A DNA stretch of 64,000 nucleotides, from contig NZ_JYJA01000031.1 in the NCBI RefSeq assembly GCF_000956465.1, forward strand, positions 1 through 64,000, given 5' to 3'. This document shows positions 19,991 through 29,385 of this stretch, piece by piece. A program made the position numbers and the translations under genes. The stretch is from Microbacterium trichothecenolyticum. Its GTDB lineage: Bacteria; Actinomycetota; Actinomycetes; Actinomycetales; Microbacteriaceae. Each line of letters starts with the position of its first letter. The stretch's first letter is position 1. The notes under the pieces were generated by a model that saw only the letters and a list, made by a program, of their open reading frames with translations, was not told the DNA's origin and did no database searches.

Positions 19991-21030
19991 GATGCCACCA
20001 TCGGAGTGAAGAGATAGTAGAGGGTCAGCGCCGCGACGACCGACAGCAGGATGGAGTCGAGGCGATCCAGGACGCCGCCGTGACCCGGGAGCCAGGAGCT
20101 CATGTCCTTGATCCCGAGATCGCGCTTGATCATCGATTCTCCCAGGTCGCCGACCGTCGCCGTGGCGAGGATGAGGATGCCGAACACGGCGCCCATCCAC
20201 CACTCGAGGCCGAGCATGAAGAGCCCGACGAGCACGCCGGCGAGGATCGCGGCCGCAGCAGCACCCGCGAAGCCCTCCCACGTCTTCTTCGGGCTGATGC
20301 GCGGGGCCATGGGGTGTCTGCCCATCGTGATCCCCGCGGCGTACGCGCCGGTATCGACGGCGACGGCGACGATGATGAACGACAGGACCCACCACTCGCC
20401 GCCGTCCTTCGACAGCAGCACGAGCGTGAGGCTTCCGAGGAAGGCGACGTAGAGCTGGAGGAACGTCGCGATGAGCACGTCCCCCAGCACCAGACCGTAC
20501 GCGCGGCCGTCGTGCGACGCCATCTGGCCGACCAGTCGCCACACCACGACGAACGCCAGTGCGACGAACAGCAGCACCCAGTGCAGCCACGAGTCGACGA
20601 AGAACGCCGACAGCACGACCACCGCACCCGCGATGAGCTGCGGGATCAGATCGACCCGGCGACCGCTCGCGATGAGAGCCCGGGAGAACTCGAAGAGCGC
20701 GAGCAGCGCCGCCGCCAGGGCGAACGGCACGAACGCCCATTTGACGAACAGCAGCGACCCGAGCAGGACGAGCCCGATCGCGAGGCCGATGAGGATCGCG
20801 ACGATCAGGTCGCGTCCCGTCCGCTCCTTGATGCGCTCGTTCGCCTCCTCGAAGTCGGCCCGCGCCTGTGCGACGTGGCCCTCCAACTCGCTGCGCGCCG
20901 CACGCAGGTGAGACTGCAGTGCGGGGCCCGTGTCAGGGGTCTCGGCGGCACGGCGTGCCTCGCCGGCCTCGCGCCGCGTCTGCGGTGAGGCGGGCTGGTC
21001 GCTCCGCGGCGGGTCGGATGCGTCGGTCAT
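19987..21030 (-). CDS. cdsA: Phosphatidate cytidylyltransferase CdsA
   Basis: 347 residues, integral membrane enzyme making CDP-diacylglycerol from phosphatidate and CTP. A soluble N-terminal extension (about 1-70) with charged helices precedes multiple transmembrane helices. The C-terminal CdsA signature includes MIKRDLGIKDMSSWLPGHGG followed by LDRLDS. Helices 3 onward match the family. It lies 9 bases behind frr and its stop overlaps the DivIVA-repeat gene. The order pyrH-frr-cdsA is widely conserved in bacteria. Confidence 0.94.
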   Translation of the reverse strand: MTDASDPPRSDQPASPQTRREAGEARRAAETPDTGPALQSHLRAARSELEGHVAQARADFEEANERIKERTGRDLIVAILIGLAIGLVLLGSLLFVKWAFVPFALAAALLALFEFSRALIASGRRVDLIPQLIAGAVVVLSAFFVDSWLHWVLLFVALAFVVVWRLVGQMASHDGRAYGLVLGDVLIATFLQLYVAFLGSLTLVLLSKDGGEWWVLSFIIVAVAVDTGAYAAGITMGRHPMAPRISPKKTWEGFAGAAAAAILAGVLVGLFMLGLEWWMGAVFGILILATATVGDLGESMIKRDLGIKDMSSWLPGHGGVLDRLDSILLSVVAALTLYYLFTPMVAS

Positions 21031-21039
21031 CGGCGGACC

Positions 21040-21594
21040 TCAGACCTCGAGGAGCTCGGCCTCTTTGCGCTTGAGCGCCTCGTCGATGGCGTCGACGTGC
21101 GCGCGCGTGAGCGCGTCGAGCTCCTTCTCGCCGCGAGCGAGCTCGTCCTCGCCGACCTCGCCCTTCAGCGCGTCGATGTCGTCCTTCGCCTTGCGGCGGA
21201 TGCCGCGCACGTGCACCTTCGCGTCCTCGCCCTTGGTGCGCGTGAGCTTCACGTACTCCTTGCGGCGTTCCTCGGTGAGCTCGGGCATCGTGACGCGCAC
21301 GAGGTTTCCGTCGTTCGTCGGGTTCACGCCGAGGTTCGGGATGTCGCGGATCGCCTGTTCGATCGCCTTCAGCGCCGACTTGTCGTAAGGCGTGATGAGG
21401 AGCGTGCGCGCCTCGGGATTGTTGATCGACGCGAGCTGCGCGAGCGGCGTCGGGCTGCCGTAGTAGTCGACGAGGACCTTCTGGAACAGCTGCGGGTTCG
21501 CGCGTCCGGTGCGCACCGTGGCGAAGTCCTCCTTCGCTGCCTCGACGGCGCGGTCCATGCGCACTCCGGCATCGGCCAAGACGTCCGCGATCAC
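21040..21594 (-). CDS. frr: Ribosome recycling factor
   Basis: 184 residues, full length. It splits post-termination ribosomes together with EF-G. Visible are the N-terminal helix [34 protein letters not shown] and the C-terminal coiled-coil arm with [26 protein letters not shown]. The start is GTG. It lies 52 bases behind pyrH and 9 bases before cdsA in a translation and lipid operon. Confidence 0.96.
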   Translation of the reverse strand: MIADVLADAGVRMDRAVEAAKEDFATVRTGRANPQLFQKVLVDYYGSPTPLAQLASINNPEARTLLITPYDKSALKAIEQAIRDIPNLGVNPTNDGNLVRVTMPELTEERRKEYVKLTRTKGEDAKVHVRGIRRKAKDDIDALKGEVGEDELARGEKELDALTRAHVDAIDEALKRKEAELLEV

Positions 21595-21646
21595 AGTGTC
21601 TCCTTCGCGTAGATGGGGCTGGTCAAGTCTATCGACGCGGGGCGGA

Positions 21647-22366
21647 TCACGCCGTGACCAGCGTGCCGATGGTGTCGCCCAGCAGGGCCTTCGTCACGTT
21701 GCCCGCGGGCTCCATGCCGAACACGCGCATGTCCATGCGGTTGTCCATGCAGAGGCTGAACGCGGTCGAGTCGACGACCTTGAGACCGCGCTGCAGCGCG
21801 TCGAGATACGTGATGCGATCGATCAGGGTGGCCGAGGCATCCTTCTTCGGGTCAGCGGTGTACACGCCGTCGACGCCGTTCTTCGCGACGAGCACCTCTT
21901 GCGCGTCGATCTCGAGAGCACGCTGGGCGGCGACCGTGTCGGTGGAGAAGTACGGCAGACCGGCGCCGGCGCCGAAGATGACCACGCGACCCTTCTCCAT
22001 GTGCCGCTCCGCGCGACGCGGGATGTAGGGCTCGGCGACCTGCGTCATCGAGATCGCGGACTGCACGCGCGTCGCGGCGCCCGCCTGCTCGAGGAAGTCC
22101 TGCAGGGCGAGGGCGTTCATGACTGTGCCCAGCATGCCCATGTAGTCGGCGCGGCCACGGTCCATGCCGCGCTGGCTGAGTTCGGCGCCGCGGAAGAAGT
22201 TGCCGCCGCCGACCACGATCGCGATCTCGACGCGGTCGACGGCGGCCGCGATCTCCTGGGCTATCTGGCTGACCACGTCGGGGTTCACACCCAGCTGGCC
22301 TCCGCCGAACGCTTCGCCGGACAGCTTCAGAAGGACGCGGCGGCGCCCGGTGTTCTCGTTGATCAC
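21647..22366 (-). CDS. pyrH: UMP kinase PyrH
   Basis: 239 residues, a hexameric bacterial UMP kinase of the amino-acid kinase fold that phosphorylates UMP to UDP and is GTP-regulated in many bacteria. [11 protein letters not shown] lies at the N-terminus, GGGNFFRG binds nucleotide, and [15 protein letters not shown] is the usual signature. The start is GTG. A terminator hairpin separates it from tsf, so pyrH-frr-cdsA probably has its own promoter in or beyond that 84-base gap. Confidence 0.96.
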   Translation of the reverse strand: MINENTGRRRVLLKLSGEAFGGGQLGVNPDVVSQIAQEIAAAVDRVEIAIVVGGGNFFRGAELSQRGMDRGRADYMGMLGTVMNALALQDFLEQAGAATRVQSAISMTQVAEPYIPRRAERHMEKGRVVIFGAGAGLPYFSTDTVAAQRALEIDAQEVLVAKNGVDGVYTADPKKDASATLIDRITYLDALQRGLKVVDSTAFSLCMDNRMDMRVFGMEPAGNVTKALLGDTIGTLVTA

Positions 22367-22409
22367 TGTGGTCCTCTCGTCTACGACAAACTACCGAAGG
22401 GCATGAGAA

Positions 22410-22441
22410 AAGGCCCGCATCGGCTTGCCGATGCGGGCCTT
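22410..22441 (-). terminator. Intrinsic terminator after tsf
   Basis: A perfect 15-bp stem (aaggcccgcatcggc and its complement) with a 2-base spacer, followed on the minus strand by a short T-run. It separates the rpsB-tsf and pyrH-frr-cdsA units. Confidence 0.8.
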
Positions 22442-22450
22442 CTCAGAAGG

Positions 22451-23278
22451 TCAGGCTCCGACCTTGTAGCGGGCAAAGCCCGTCAGGGTCAGACCGGCGT
22501 CCTTCGCGACCTGCGCGACCGACTGCTTGTTGTCCTTCGCGTAGTCCTGGTCGAGCAGCGAGACCTGCTTGAAGAACGCGTTCACGCGGCCCTCGACGAT
22601 CTTCGGGAGGGCGGCCTCCGGCTTGCCCTCGTTGCGGGAGATCTCGGTGACGATCTCGCGCTCCTTCTCGACCTCGGCCTCGGGGACCTCGTCGCGCGAC
22701 AGGTACGACGGGTTCGCGAACGAGATGTGCTGGGCGAGGCTGCGAGCCGTCTCGGCGTCGTCGCCCGAGTAGGCGAGGACGACGCCGACCTGCGGCGGCA
22801 GGTCCTTGCTGGTCTTGTGGAGGTAGATCTCGAACTTGTCGCCCGAGAGCGTGCTCACGCGACGCAGTTCGACCTTCTCGCCGATGATCGCGGCCTCGTC
22901 CGAGATGAGCTCGGCGACCGTCTGGCTGCCGGCGGGCGCGGCGAGGGCAGCCTCGGCCGAGTCTGCGTGCGCGGCGGCCGCGGCGTCGAGAACCTTCTCC
23001 GCAAGGGCGATGAAGCGGTCGTTCTTCGCGACGAAGTCGGTCTCGGTGTTGAGCTCGATGATCGTGACCTGACCGTCGACCTCCTTGGCCGCGACCAGCC
23101 CCTCGCTCGTGGAGCGGTCGGCGCGCTTGGCGTTGCCCTTCGCGCCCTTGAGGCGGAGGATCTCGACGGCCTTCTCGAGGTCGCCGTCGGCCTCCTCGAG
23201 CGCCTTCTTGGTGTCGACCATGCCCGTGCCGAGCTGCTCGCGTAGCGTCTTGATGTCGGCGATCGTGAAGTTTGCCAT
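22451..23278 (-). CDS. tsf: Translation elongation factor Ts
   Basis: 275 residues, the nucleotide exchange factor for EF-Tu. The N-terminal UBA-like domain has LREQLGTGMVDTKKALEEADGD, and the conserved TDFVAKND motif lies near residue 80. The C-terminal dimerisation region is complete. AAGGAG precedes the ATG. It follows rpsB after 102 bases, the standard bacterial pairing, with an inverted repeat in the gap. Confidence 0.97.
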   Translation of the reverse strand: MANFTIADIKTLREQLGTGMVDTKKALEEADGDLEKAVEILRLKGAKGNAKRADRSTSEGLVAAKEVDGQVTIIELNTETDFVAKNDRFIALAEKVLDAAAAAHADSAEAALAAPAGSQTVAELISDEAAIIGEKVELRRVSTLSGDKFEIYLHKTSKDLPPQVGVVLAYSGDDAETARSLAQHISFANPSYLSRDEVPEAEVEKEREIVTEISRNEGKPEAALPKIVEGRVNAFFKQVSLLDQDYAKDNKQSVAQVAKDAGLTLTGFARYKVGA

Positions 23279-23318
23279 GGGTGGCGGCTCCTTGAATTGG
23301 TGAGTTCTGTGGATGCCT

Positions 23319-23360
23319 CGGCGGGACCGTCCGGACCGTTCGATCAGGGCGATCCCGCCG
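23319..23360 (-). promoter_or_regulatory. Inverted repeat between rpsB and tsf
   Basis: Arms cggcggga and tcccgccg enclose 26 bases. On the minus strand this lies just after the rpsB stop and before the tsf ribosome binding site. It may modulate read-through so that S2 and EF-Ts are made at different levels. No T-run follows. Confidence 0.35.
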
Positions 23361-23380
23361 GGGCGGAGTGTGTGTGAGCC

Positions 23381-24295
23381 TTACTCGGCTTCGGTCGCCT
23401 CAGCGGCCTCAGCGGCCTCGGGGGCGTCAGCGGCCTCGGCGGCTTCGACAGCCTCCGCGGCCTCGGCGCCTGCCTCGTCGGCGGCCGACTCGGTCGCGGC
23501 GGTCTCGACCTCGGCGACATCGGTCACGACCGGCGCGCCCTGCTCGAGCAGCTCGCGCTCCCAATCGGCGAGGGGCTCCGCGTCAGCGGTCTCGTCGGTG
23601 GGCTGGTGGCGCTGGATCAGGCCCTCGGCGGCCGCGTCGGCGATGATGCGCGTGAGCAGGCCCACCGAGCGGATCGCGTCGTCGTTGCCGGGGATCGGGT
23701 ACTGGAACTCGTCCGGGTCGGCGTTGGTGTCGAGGATGCCGATCACCGGGATGCCGAGCTTGGACGCCTCGTCGATCGCGAGGTGCTCGCGCTTGGCGTC
23801 GACGACCCAGATGGCCGAGGGGGTCTTCTGGAGGTTGCGGATGCCGCCGAGCGACTTGTGCAGCTTGTCGAGCTCGCGCTTCTTCAGCAGGAGCTCCTTC
23901 TTGGTGAAGCCGCTCGCAGCCGGGTCCTCGAAGTCGAGCTCCTCGAGCTCCTTCATACGCGCGAGGCGCTTGGACACGGTCGAGAAGTTGGTGAGCAGAC
24001 CGCCCAGCCAGCGCTGGTTGACGTAGGGCTGGCCCACGCGGGTCGCCTGCTCGGCGATGACTTCCTGCGCCTGCTTCTTGGTGCCGACGAAGAGGATGGT
24101 GCCGCCGTGCGCGACGGTCTCCTTGACGAACTCGTACGCCTTGTCGATGTACGTGAGCGACTGCTGGAGGTCGATGATGTGGATGCCCGAGCGCTCCGTG
24201 AGGATGAAGCGCTTGACCTTCGGGTTCCACCGGCGGGTCTGGTGTCCGAAGTGGACGCCGCTGTCGAGCAGCTGGCGAATGGTGACGACGGCCAT
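23381..24295 (-). CDS. rpsB: 30S ribosomal protein S2
   Basis: 304 residues. The body is standard S2: [23 protein letters not shown] at the N-terminus and [17 protein letters not shown] further on. The last 70 or so residues are a low-complexity Ala/Glu tail (such as [14 protein letters not shown]), as in other high-GC actinobacteria. I chose the ATG at 24295, preceded by an AGGAG ribosome binding site; the open frame runs 40 codons further upstream. A TACACT -10 box about 220 bases upstream implies a long leader. Confidence 0.97.
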   Translation of the reverse strand: MAVVTIRQLLDSGVHFGHQTRRWNPKVKRFILTERSGIHIIDLQQSLTYIDKAYEFVKETVAHGGTILFVGTKKQAQEVIAEQATRVGQPYVNQRWLGGLLTNFSTVSKRLARMKELEELDFEDPAASGFTKKELLLKKRELDKLHKSLGGIRNLQKTPSAIWVVDAKREHLAIDEASKLGIPVIGILDTNADPDEFQYPIPGNDDAIRSVGLLTRIIADAAAEGLIQRHQPTDETADAEPLADWERELLEQGAPVVTDVAEVETAATESAADEAGAEAAEAVEAAEAADAPEAAEAAEATEAE

Positions 24296-24630
24296 GGCCG
24301 TTCTCCTGTTCCGGCGCGTGCGCGCCTGTTGCGGTTGTTCTCGCGCCGGCTCGTGGCCGGCGTGGCCTGGTGCCCGGCTCATTCCCGCCTCGCGCTCGCT
24401 CGCAAGCGTCCGCAAGGACCGTTGGGGATGGATGCCGCGCCGCGCCCTTCGTCAGACTCGGGGCTAGCGGCGCTATGGGCACGCGGAGTCACCCCGGCAT
24501 GCGGAGTGCGCACCCAGTGTATCAGGAGCGGCCGGGCGGCTCCTCCTCCCCCGGCGACCGAACGCGAGCCTTCTCCACAGGTGTCGGTGCCACCGATCCG
24601 CGGATTCGCCAGGAGGGACACGGTGGGATC
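24296..24630. promoter_or_regulatory. Divergent control region rpsB / M23 gene, long rpsB leader
   Basis: 335 bases without a convincing gene. On the minus strand TACACT at 24516-24521 is a good -10 box for rpsB, giving a leader of about 210 bases. Such a leader could hold an S2-responsive structure as known from other bacteria, but I cannot fold it reliably by eye. On the plus strand an AGGAGG at 24611-24616 lies 14 bases before the M23 start. Confidence 0.45.
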
Positions 24631-25215
24631 GTGACGCGGCCCGTTCTCACCCGCAAAGGCGGATCCCGTCGCGGGTCGCGCCGCCGCGCCCTCGGCGCGA
24701 TCACCCTCAGTGTCCTTCTCGCGGTCGCGCCCACCTCTGCAGCGCCTGCCACCGTCGTCGCGGAGCCCGAGCACCTGCCGGTCGTCGACGGCGGAACGGT
24801 GACGCTCACGCGGGACTGGACCTGGCCGGTGCACCCGTTCCGGCTGGTGCGCCCCTTCGTCGCACCGCCGCACGAGTACGGTCCGGGCCATCGGGGAATC
24901 GACCTGCTGCCCGCGGGCGACGGCGTGGTGCGCGCCCCGGCACCCGGCGTGGTCGCGTTCTCCGGGCAGGTCGCAGGGCGCGGGGTGATCACTGTGGATC
25001 ATGGCGACGGCCTGGTGTCGACATTCGAGCCGGTCGACCCCGGGCTCGCGGCCGGGACGCGGGTTGAAAGTTCCATTCCACTGGGCACGATCTCGGTCGG
25101 AGGGCACGCCGAGCCCGGCGCCGTGCATCTCGGCGTGCGGCTCGACGGCGTCTACATCAACCCGCTCGTGCTCCTGGGCGGGGTGCCGCGGGCGGTGCTC
25201 CTGCCCTGCTGCTAG
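24631..25215 (+). CDS. LytM/M23-fold secreted protein, possibly inactive
   Basis: 194 residues from GTG at 24631. A twin-arginine-like basic start (RRGSRRRALGAITLSVLLAVAPTSAAPA) is an apparent signal peptide, cleaved near AAPA. The LytM fold follows: GHRGIDLLPAGDG supplies the H-x3-D metal pair, and VDHGDGLVSTFEPVD the central strand. The final motif reads VHLGVRLDG, where active enzymes have HxH, so one catalytic or metal histidine is replaced by Gly. It may therefore bind rather than cut peptidoglycan or activate another hydrolase, as known for degenerate LytM proteins. It converges on xerC with a 7-base gap. Confidence 0.75.
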   Translation: MTRPVLTRKGGSRRGSRRRALGAITLSVLLAVAPTSAAPATVVAEPEHLPVVDGGTVTLTRDWTWPVHPFRLVRPFVAPPHEYGPGHRGIDLLPAGDGVVRAPAPGVVAFSGQVAGRGVITVDHGDGLVSTFEPVDPGLAAGTRVESSIPLGTISVGGHAEPGAVHLGVRLDGVYINPLVLLGGVPRAVLLPCC

Positions 25216-25222
25216 CCGGTCT

Positions 25223-26128
25223 TCAGGCCCGCGGGTGCGCGAGGCGGTAGGAGGCCGCCAGCCTCTCGCTGGAGACGTGCGTGTAGATCTGCGTGGTCCC
25301 GAGGCTCGCATGGCCCAGCATCTCCTGGACGGCGCGGAGGTCTGCGCCACCGTCGAGGAGGTGGGTCGCGGCCGAGTGACGTAGCGCGTGCGGTCCGACC
25401 TGTGCCCCGAGCTCGGGTCCGAGTTCGCGCGACACGAGGTCGTACACCGCGCGCGCGCCGATCCGTCCGCCCCGCGCGCCGAGGAACAGGGCCGGGCAGG
25501 GCGCGTCGTCCGCGCGTCTGGCGAGGAGGGACGGCCGACCGCGCACGATGTAGGCGTCGACAGCCCGCAGCGCCGGCCACCCGAATGGCACGATCCTCTC
25601 CTTCGACCCCTTCCCGAGGACGCGAGCGGTGCGTCGGTCGCGATCGAGGTCGTCGACGTCGAGCCCGCAGAGTTCGGAGACGCGCATCGCAGCTGCGTAC
25701 AGCAGCTCGACAATGGCGTGATCGCGCAGCGCGATCGGATCGCCCTCCACCGCGGCCGATGCCAGTCGATCCAGCACCCCGCTCAGGGTGTCGGCTGTCG
25801 CGACTCTGGGAAGTGTCTTGCCCCGCTTCGGGGCGACCAGGCGAAGGCTCGGGTCGGACGGGATCGCGCCCGACTCGGTCGCCCAGGCGAAGAGGCCCCG
25901 GACCGCCGCGGTTCGCCGCGCTATCGTGGCGCGGCTGTCGCCGCGCTGGACGGCGTGCCACAGCCAGTCGCGGAGGTTCTCGAGATCGACCGCGGCGAGT
26001 TCGATGTCTCCGCAGGCGGCGGCAAGTCCCTCGAGGTCGGAGCGGTAGGCCCGCACCGTCGCGGGAGACAGGCGGCGCACGTCCGCAAGGTGGCGCAGGT
26101 AGACCGCGGCTCCCTCGTGGATGTCCAT
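25223..26128 (-). CDS. xerC: Tyrosine recombinase XerC
   Basis: 301 residues. With XerD it resolves chromosome dimers at dif. The N-terminal SAM-like domain (1-90) has the LSPATVRAYRSDL motif. The catalytic set is complete: R149 in AAMRVSELCGLD, K176 in GKGSKERIVP, H247 and R250 in HALRHSAATHL, H273 in LGHAS and Y282 in TQIYTHVS. The start is uncertain: the ATG at 26128 has GGAGG very close upstream, and a GTG at 26155 would add nine residues. It follows dprA on the same strand after about 70 bases, in the conserved yifB-dprA-xerC order. Confidence 0.9.
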   Translation of the reverse strand: MDIHEGAAVYLRHLADVRRLSPATVRAYRSDLEGLAAACGDIELAAVDLENLRDWLWHAVQRGDSRATIARRTAAVRGLFAWATESGAIPSDPSLRLVAPKRGKTLPRVATADTLSGVLDRLASAAVEGDPIALRDHAIVELLYAAAMRVSELCGLDVDDLDRDRRTARVLGKGSKERIVPFGWPALRAVDAYIVRGRPSLLARRADDAPCPALFLGARGGRIGARAVYDLVSRELGPELGAQVGPHALRHSAATHLLDGGADLRAVQEMLGHASLGTTQIYTHVSSERLAASYRLAHPRA

Positions 26129-26200
26129 GCCTCCAGCTTGCGCCCGCCGGCGCACGCGGCGGTGTTGCGACGCACCGGAGGGCGGTGCGCCGCTCGCCGA

Positions 26201-27388
26201 TCACCCTCCGATCCGTGCCAGCCGCCAGCCCTCGATCCCCGACTCGACCGCGCCATCGAGCGCCAGCAGCCCGAGGATCCCCCCGACGACGTCGGCCGCC
26301 ATCCCCGCGCGCCGCGCGATCTCGGTGGCATCCCGCCACACGCGGGTGCTCATGGCGTCCTTCACGCGGGTCGCGTCCCCGGTGTACGCCCCGTCTCCGG
26401 GGGCTGCGGCATCCGTCTCTCCTGGCATCCCCAGCAGCTCCCGGACGTCATCCGCACTCGTGATGCACTGGGCGCCGTACTCCCGGATGAGCCGGTGCGT
26501 ACCCGCCGACGTCGCCGATGTGATCTGACCCGGGACGGCGCCGAGGGGGCGCGACAGCGCCGCCGCGTGGCCCGCGGTGTTGAGCGAGCCGCTGCGCCAG
26601 CCGGCTTCGACGACGACGGTGGCGGCCGAGAGCGCGGCGATCAGGCGGTTCCGCTGCAGGAAGCGCCACTTCGTCGGCGCGGCGCCGCATGGGACCTCGC
26701 TCACCACGACACCTCGTCGGGCGACGTCGTCGATCAGCTGCGTGTGACCCGCGGGGTACGCGCGGTCGGCACCGCCAGCGAGCAGTGCGACGGTGAGTCC
26801 GCCGGCGCGAAGTGCGGCGCGGTGGGCTGCCCCATCGATGCCGTAGGCGCCGCCCGACACCACGGCGATGCCGCTGGCCGCCAGTTCGGCGGCGAGCTCC
26901 CTCGCCACATGGTCGCCGTAGTGAGAGGCGGCCCGGGCGCCGACGACGGCGACGGATGCCTCGAGCCGGCGCAGCGCCGAGGCATCACCGCGCACCCACA
27001 GGCACAGCGGCGCATGTGCGCCGAGGTCGTCGAGCTGCGTGGGCCAGTCCGGATCGCCGCGCGTCAGCAGCGTGACGCCCCGTGCGGCCGCCGCGGCCAG
27101 GGAACCGGCGACCGCGCCCGCCGACAGCCGCGGCAGCCATCTCTTGCGCGCGTCGACGAGTTCCTTCGGCGTGAGTTCGGGAAACTCCCCGTCTGCCAGC
27201 ACGGCTTCCAGCGCCGCGACCGGGCCGCGCGCGCCGATGATGCGGCCGGCGACCGAGTCGCCGGGCTCGATGAGCTGGCACCAGACGGCCGTCGCATACC
27301 GTGCCCGCGCCTCCTGCGCGTCGAACTCGATGCCCGCGGGCGACAGCGCCTGCTGGGCGGCGCCTGCGCTCAGGTCGAACGCGATCAC
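26201..27388 (-). CDS. dprA: DNA-processing protein DprA
   Basis: 395 residues. It loads RecA on incoming single-stranded DNA in competent bacteria and is also present in species not known to transform. The Rossmann-like core has VVGARAASHYGDHVA, GIAVVSGGAYGIDGAAHRAAL and GGADRAYPAGH. A C-terminal winged-helix-like region (about 320-395) is present. The start GTG overlaps the yifB stop (GTGA). With yifB and xerC it forms the usual yifB-dprA-xerC block. Confidence 0.92.
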   Translation of the reverse strand: MIAFDLSAGAAQQALSPAGIEFDAQEARARYATAVWCQLIEPGDSVAGRIIGARGPVAALEAVLADGEFPELTPKELVDARKRWLPRLSAGAVAGSLAAAAARGVTLLTRGDPDWPTQLDDLGAHAPLCLWVRGDASALRRLEASVAVVGARAASHYGDHVARELAAELAASGIAVVSGGAYGIDGAAHRAALRAGGLTVALLAGGADRAYPAGHTQLIDDVARRGVVVSEVPCGAAPTKWRFLQRNRLIAALSAATVVVEAGWRSGSLNTAGHAAALSRPLGAVPGQITSATSAGTHRLIREYGAQCITSADDVRELLGMPGETDAAAPGDGAYTGDATRVKDAMSTRVWRDATEIARRAGMAADVVGGILGLLALDGAVESGIEGWRLARIGG

Positions 27389-28908
27389 AGTGAGATCCCC
27401 TTCTTCAGGTACAGGGCGCGCCCGACATGTTCCGCCCCGAGCTGGGCGCGGCCCTCGATGTCGGCCAGTGACCAGGCGACGCGCAGGACCCTGTCATAAG
27501 CCCGCAGGGTGAGCGCTCCGCGGTGAAGTGCGGCATCGAGCGGGCGGCGGACGACTGGAGACGGCGCAGCAGGTCCCTCGCGCAGCCATGTGCCCGGCAC
27601 GTCGGCATTCACCTTCCACGGTGTCTCCGCGAGGCGGCGGCTCGCGCGTGCCCGCGCATCGGCGACCTGCGCTCGTGCGCTCTCGGTGGACACCGTCGGC
27701 CCGGTGCCGCGCTGCGCCACTGCGACGCGCGTCAGGGTCAGCTCGATGTCCATGCGGTCCAGGAGCGGTCCGGACAGCCGGCCGAGATAGCGGCGGATCG
27801 CTGCCGGTGGACACGTGCACGTGCCGCCGCGGATGCCGTGGTCGCCGCACGGGCACGGGTTCGTCGCCAGCACGAGCTGGAACCGTGCCGGATACTCGGC
27901 GTGCGCGCCCGCGCGGTCGATCGTGATGGTGCCGGACTCGAGGGGCTGGCGCAGGGCGTCCAGCGCGCTGGCTGCGAACTCGCCCGCCTCGTCGAGGAAC
28001 AGGACGCCCTCGCTCGCGCGCGCGATCGCCCCCGGGCGCACCACTCGCGTGCCGCCGCCCACCAAGGCGGCCACGCTCGCGCTGTGATGCGGAGCGACGA
28101 AGGGCGGGGTGCGGGAGAGCTCGACCACTCGGGAGCCCGCCAGGCTCCGAATCGAGGCCGCGGTCAGCGCCGCGCGATCGTCGAGTTCGGGGAGGATGCC
28201 CGGCAGGCGCCGGGCGAGCATCGTCTTGCCGGCTCCAGGCGGTCCGCACATCAGCAGATGATGACCGCCCGCAGCCGCGACGACGAGCGCCTCGACGGCG
28301 TCGCGCTGCCCGATCACCTCCGCGAGATCGAGCGTCGGCTCGGCTGCCTCCTCGTCGTCCGGGAGGGCGACCGGTGCGTCGTCGGCGACTTCGACGTCGC
28401 CGCCGTGCCACGCGATCACCTGCGCGAGGTTGACGGCGGCGAGGACCTCGATGCCGTCCACGAGCGAGGCTTCGGGGCCGTTCGCGTGGGGAACCACGAC
28501 GCGTCGATGCCCCGCTCGCCGAGCGGCGACCACCGCCGGGAGCACCCCCGGCACCGGCCGGAGGCGACCGTCGAGTCCGAGCTCACCGATGTGGATCGCC
28601 GACGCGACAGAGACCGCGTCCATGGACGTCTCGGTCGCCAGGGACGCGACCGCGATGGCCACGTCGAATCCGGACCCCTGCTTGGGCAGACTCGCGGGAG
28701 ACAGGTTCACCGTGAGTCGTCGTCGCGTAAGCGGCGTGCCGGTGTTCGCACAGGCGTTGTGCACGCGTTGGACCGACTCGCCGAGCGCCTTGTCGGGAAG
28801 CCCGATGATGCGGAAGTCCGGCTGCTGGTTCGACAGGTCCGCCTCGACCTCCACGCATTCGCCTTCGGCCCCGACGAGGGCGACGGCCCACGTGCGTGCG
28901 ACCTTCAC
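27385..28908 (-). CDS. YifB/ComM-family Mg-chelatase-like AAA+ ATPase
   Basis: 507 residues. An N-terminal Lon-protease-like domain with VEVEADLSNQQPDFRIIGLPDKA and LSPASLPKQGSGFDVAIA is followed by an AAA+ module with Walker A GPPGAGKTMLARRLPGILP and Walker B VLFLDEAGEF. A zinc-like CPCGDHGIRGGTCTCPP motif and a C-terminal helical domain follow. ComM is a hexameric helicase acting on branch migration during natural transformation; YifB in non-competent bacteria is uncharacterised. The start GTG overlaps the yraN stop, and its own stop overlaps dprA. Confidence 0.9.
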   Translation of the reverse strand: MKVARTWAVALVGAEGECVEVEADLSNQQPDFRIIGLPDKALGESVQRVHNACANTGTPLTRRRLTVNLSPASLPKQGSGFDVAIAVASLATETSMDAVSVASAIHIGELGLDGRLRPVPGVLPAVVAARRAGHRRVVVPHANGPEASLVDGIEVLAAVNLAQVIAWHGGDVEVADDAPVALPDDEEAAEPTLDLAEVIGQRDAVEALVVAAAGGHHLLMCGPPGAGKTMLARRLPGILPELDDRAALTAASIRSLAGSRVVELSRTPPFVAPHHSASVAALVGGGTRVVRPGAIARASEGVLFLDEAGEFAASALDALRQPLESGTITIDRAGAHAEYPARFQLVLATNPCPCGDHGIRGGTCTCPPAAIRRYLGRLSGPLLDRMDIELTLTRVAVAQRGTGPTVSTESARAQVADARARASRRLAETPWKVNADVPGTWLREGPAAPSPVVRRPLDAALHRGALTLRAYDRVLRVAWSLADIEGRAQLGAEHVGRALYLKKGISL

Positions 28909-29273
28909 GGCACCTCCACGTCGACGAGATGCTCCAGGCGCGCGGTGCCGGGATCGGGGCCGATGAGGCCGATCGCGTCGATGCGCAGCCGCCGTCCCTG
29001 CACGAGCTCGCGGTGCGCACTCGCCCACGCGATCGAGAGGCGCCAGAGCCTTCCCCGTTTGCGGGCGTCGAGCGCCTCGAACGGGTGCCCGAACCCCTCA
29101 TCACGCCGCGTCTTGACCTCGACGACGACGACCGTCGAGCGGTCGGCGGCCACGAGGTCGATCTCGCCGTCGCGGCATCGCCAGTTGCGTGCGAGGACGG
29201 TGAATCCCCGCGCCTCGAAGTAGCGGGCCGCGCGATCCTCGCCCGCGCGCCCGAGGACGTCTTTATCTGCCAT
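28905..29273 (-). CDS. YraN-family endonuclease-like protein (UPF0102)
   Basis: 122 residues. It has the Holliday-junction-resolvase-like or restriction-endonuclease-like fold, with GEDRAARYFEARGFTVLARNWRCRDGEIDLVA and VVVVEVKTR, the D-ExK pattern of nucleases. The ATG at 29273 begins the family's normal N-terminus. It is first in a tight overlapping run yraN-yifB-dprA. Biochemical function is not established for the family. Confidence 0.88.
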   Translation of the reverse strand: MADKDVLGRAGEDRAARYFEARGFTVLARNWRCRDGEIDLVAADRSTVVVVEVKTRRDEGFGHPFEALDARKRGRLWRLSIAWASAHRELVQGRRLRIDAIGLIGPDPGTARLEHLVDVEVP

Positions 29274-29385
29274 TCCGGCATCGTCGCGCGCGAGTGCAGG
29301 CGCGCGGACGCGAGGGTGCGGCATCCGTTCAGAACTCGAGCTGCGTCCCCGAATCGGTGGGCTGGGGAGGAAGCGTCAGGACCGC

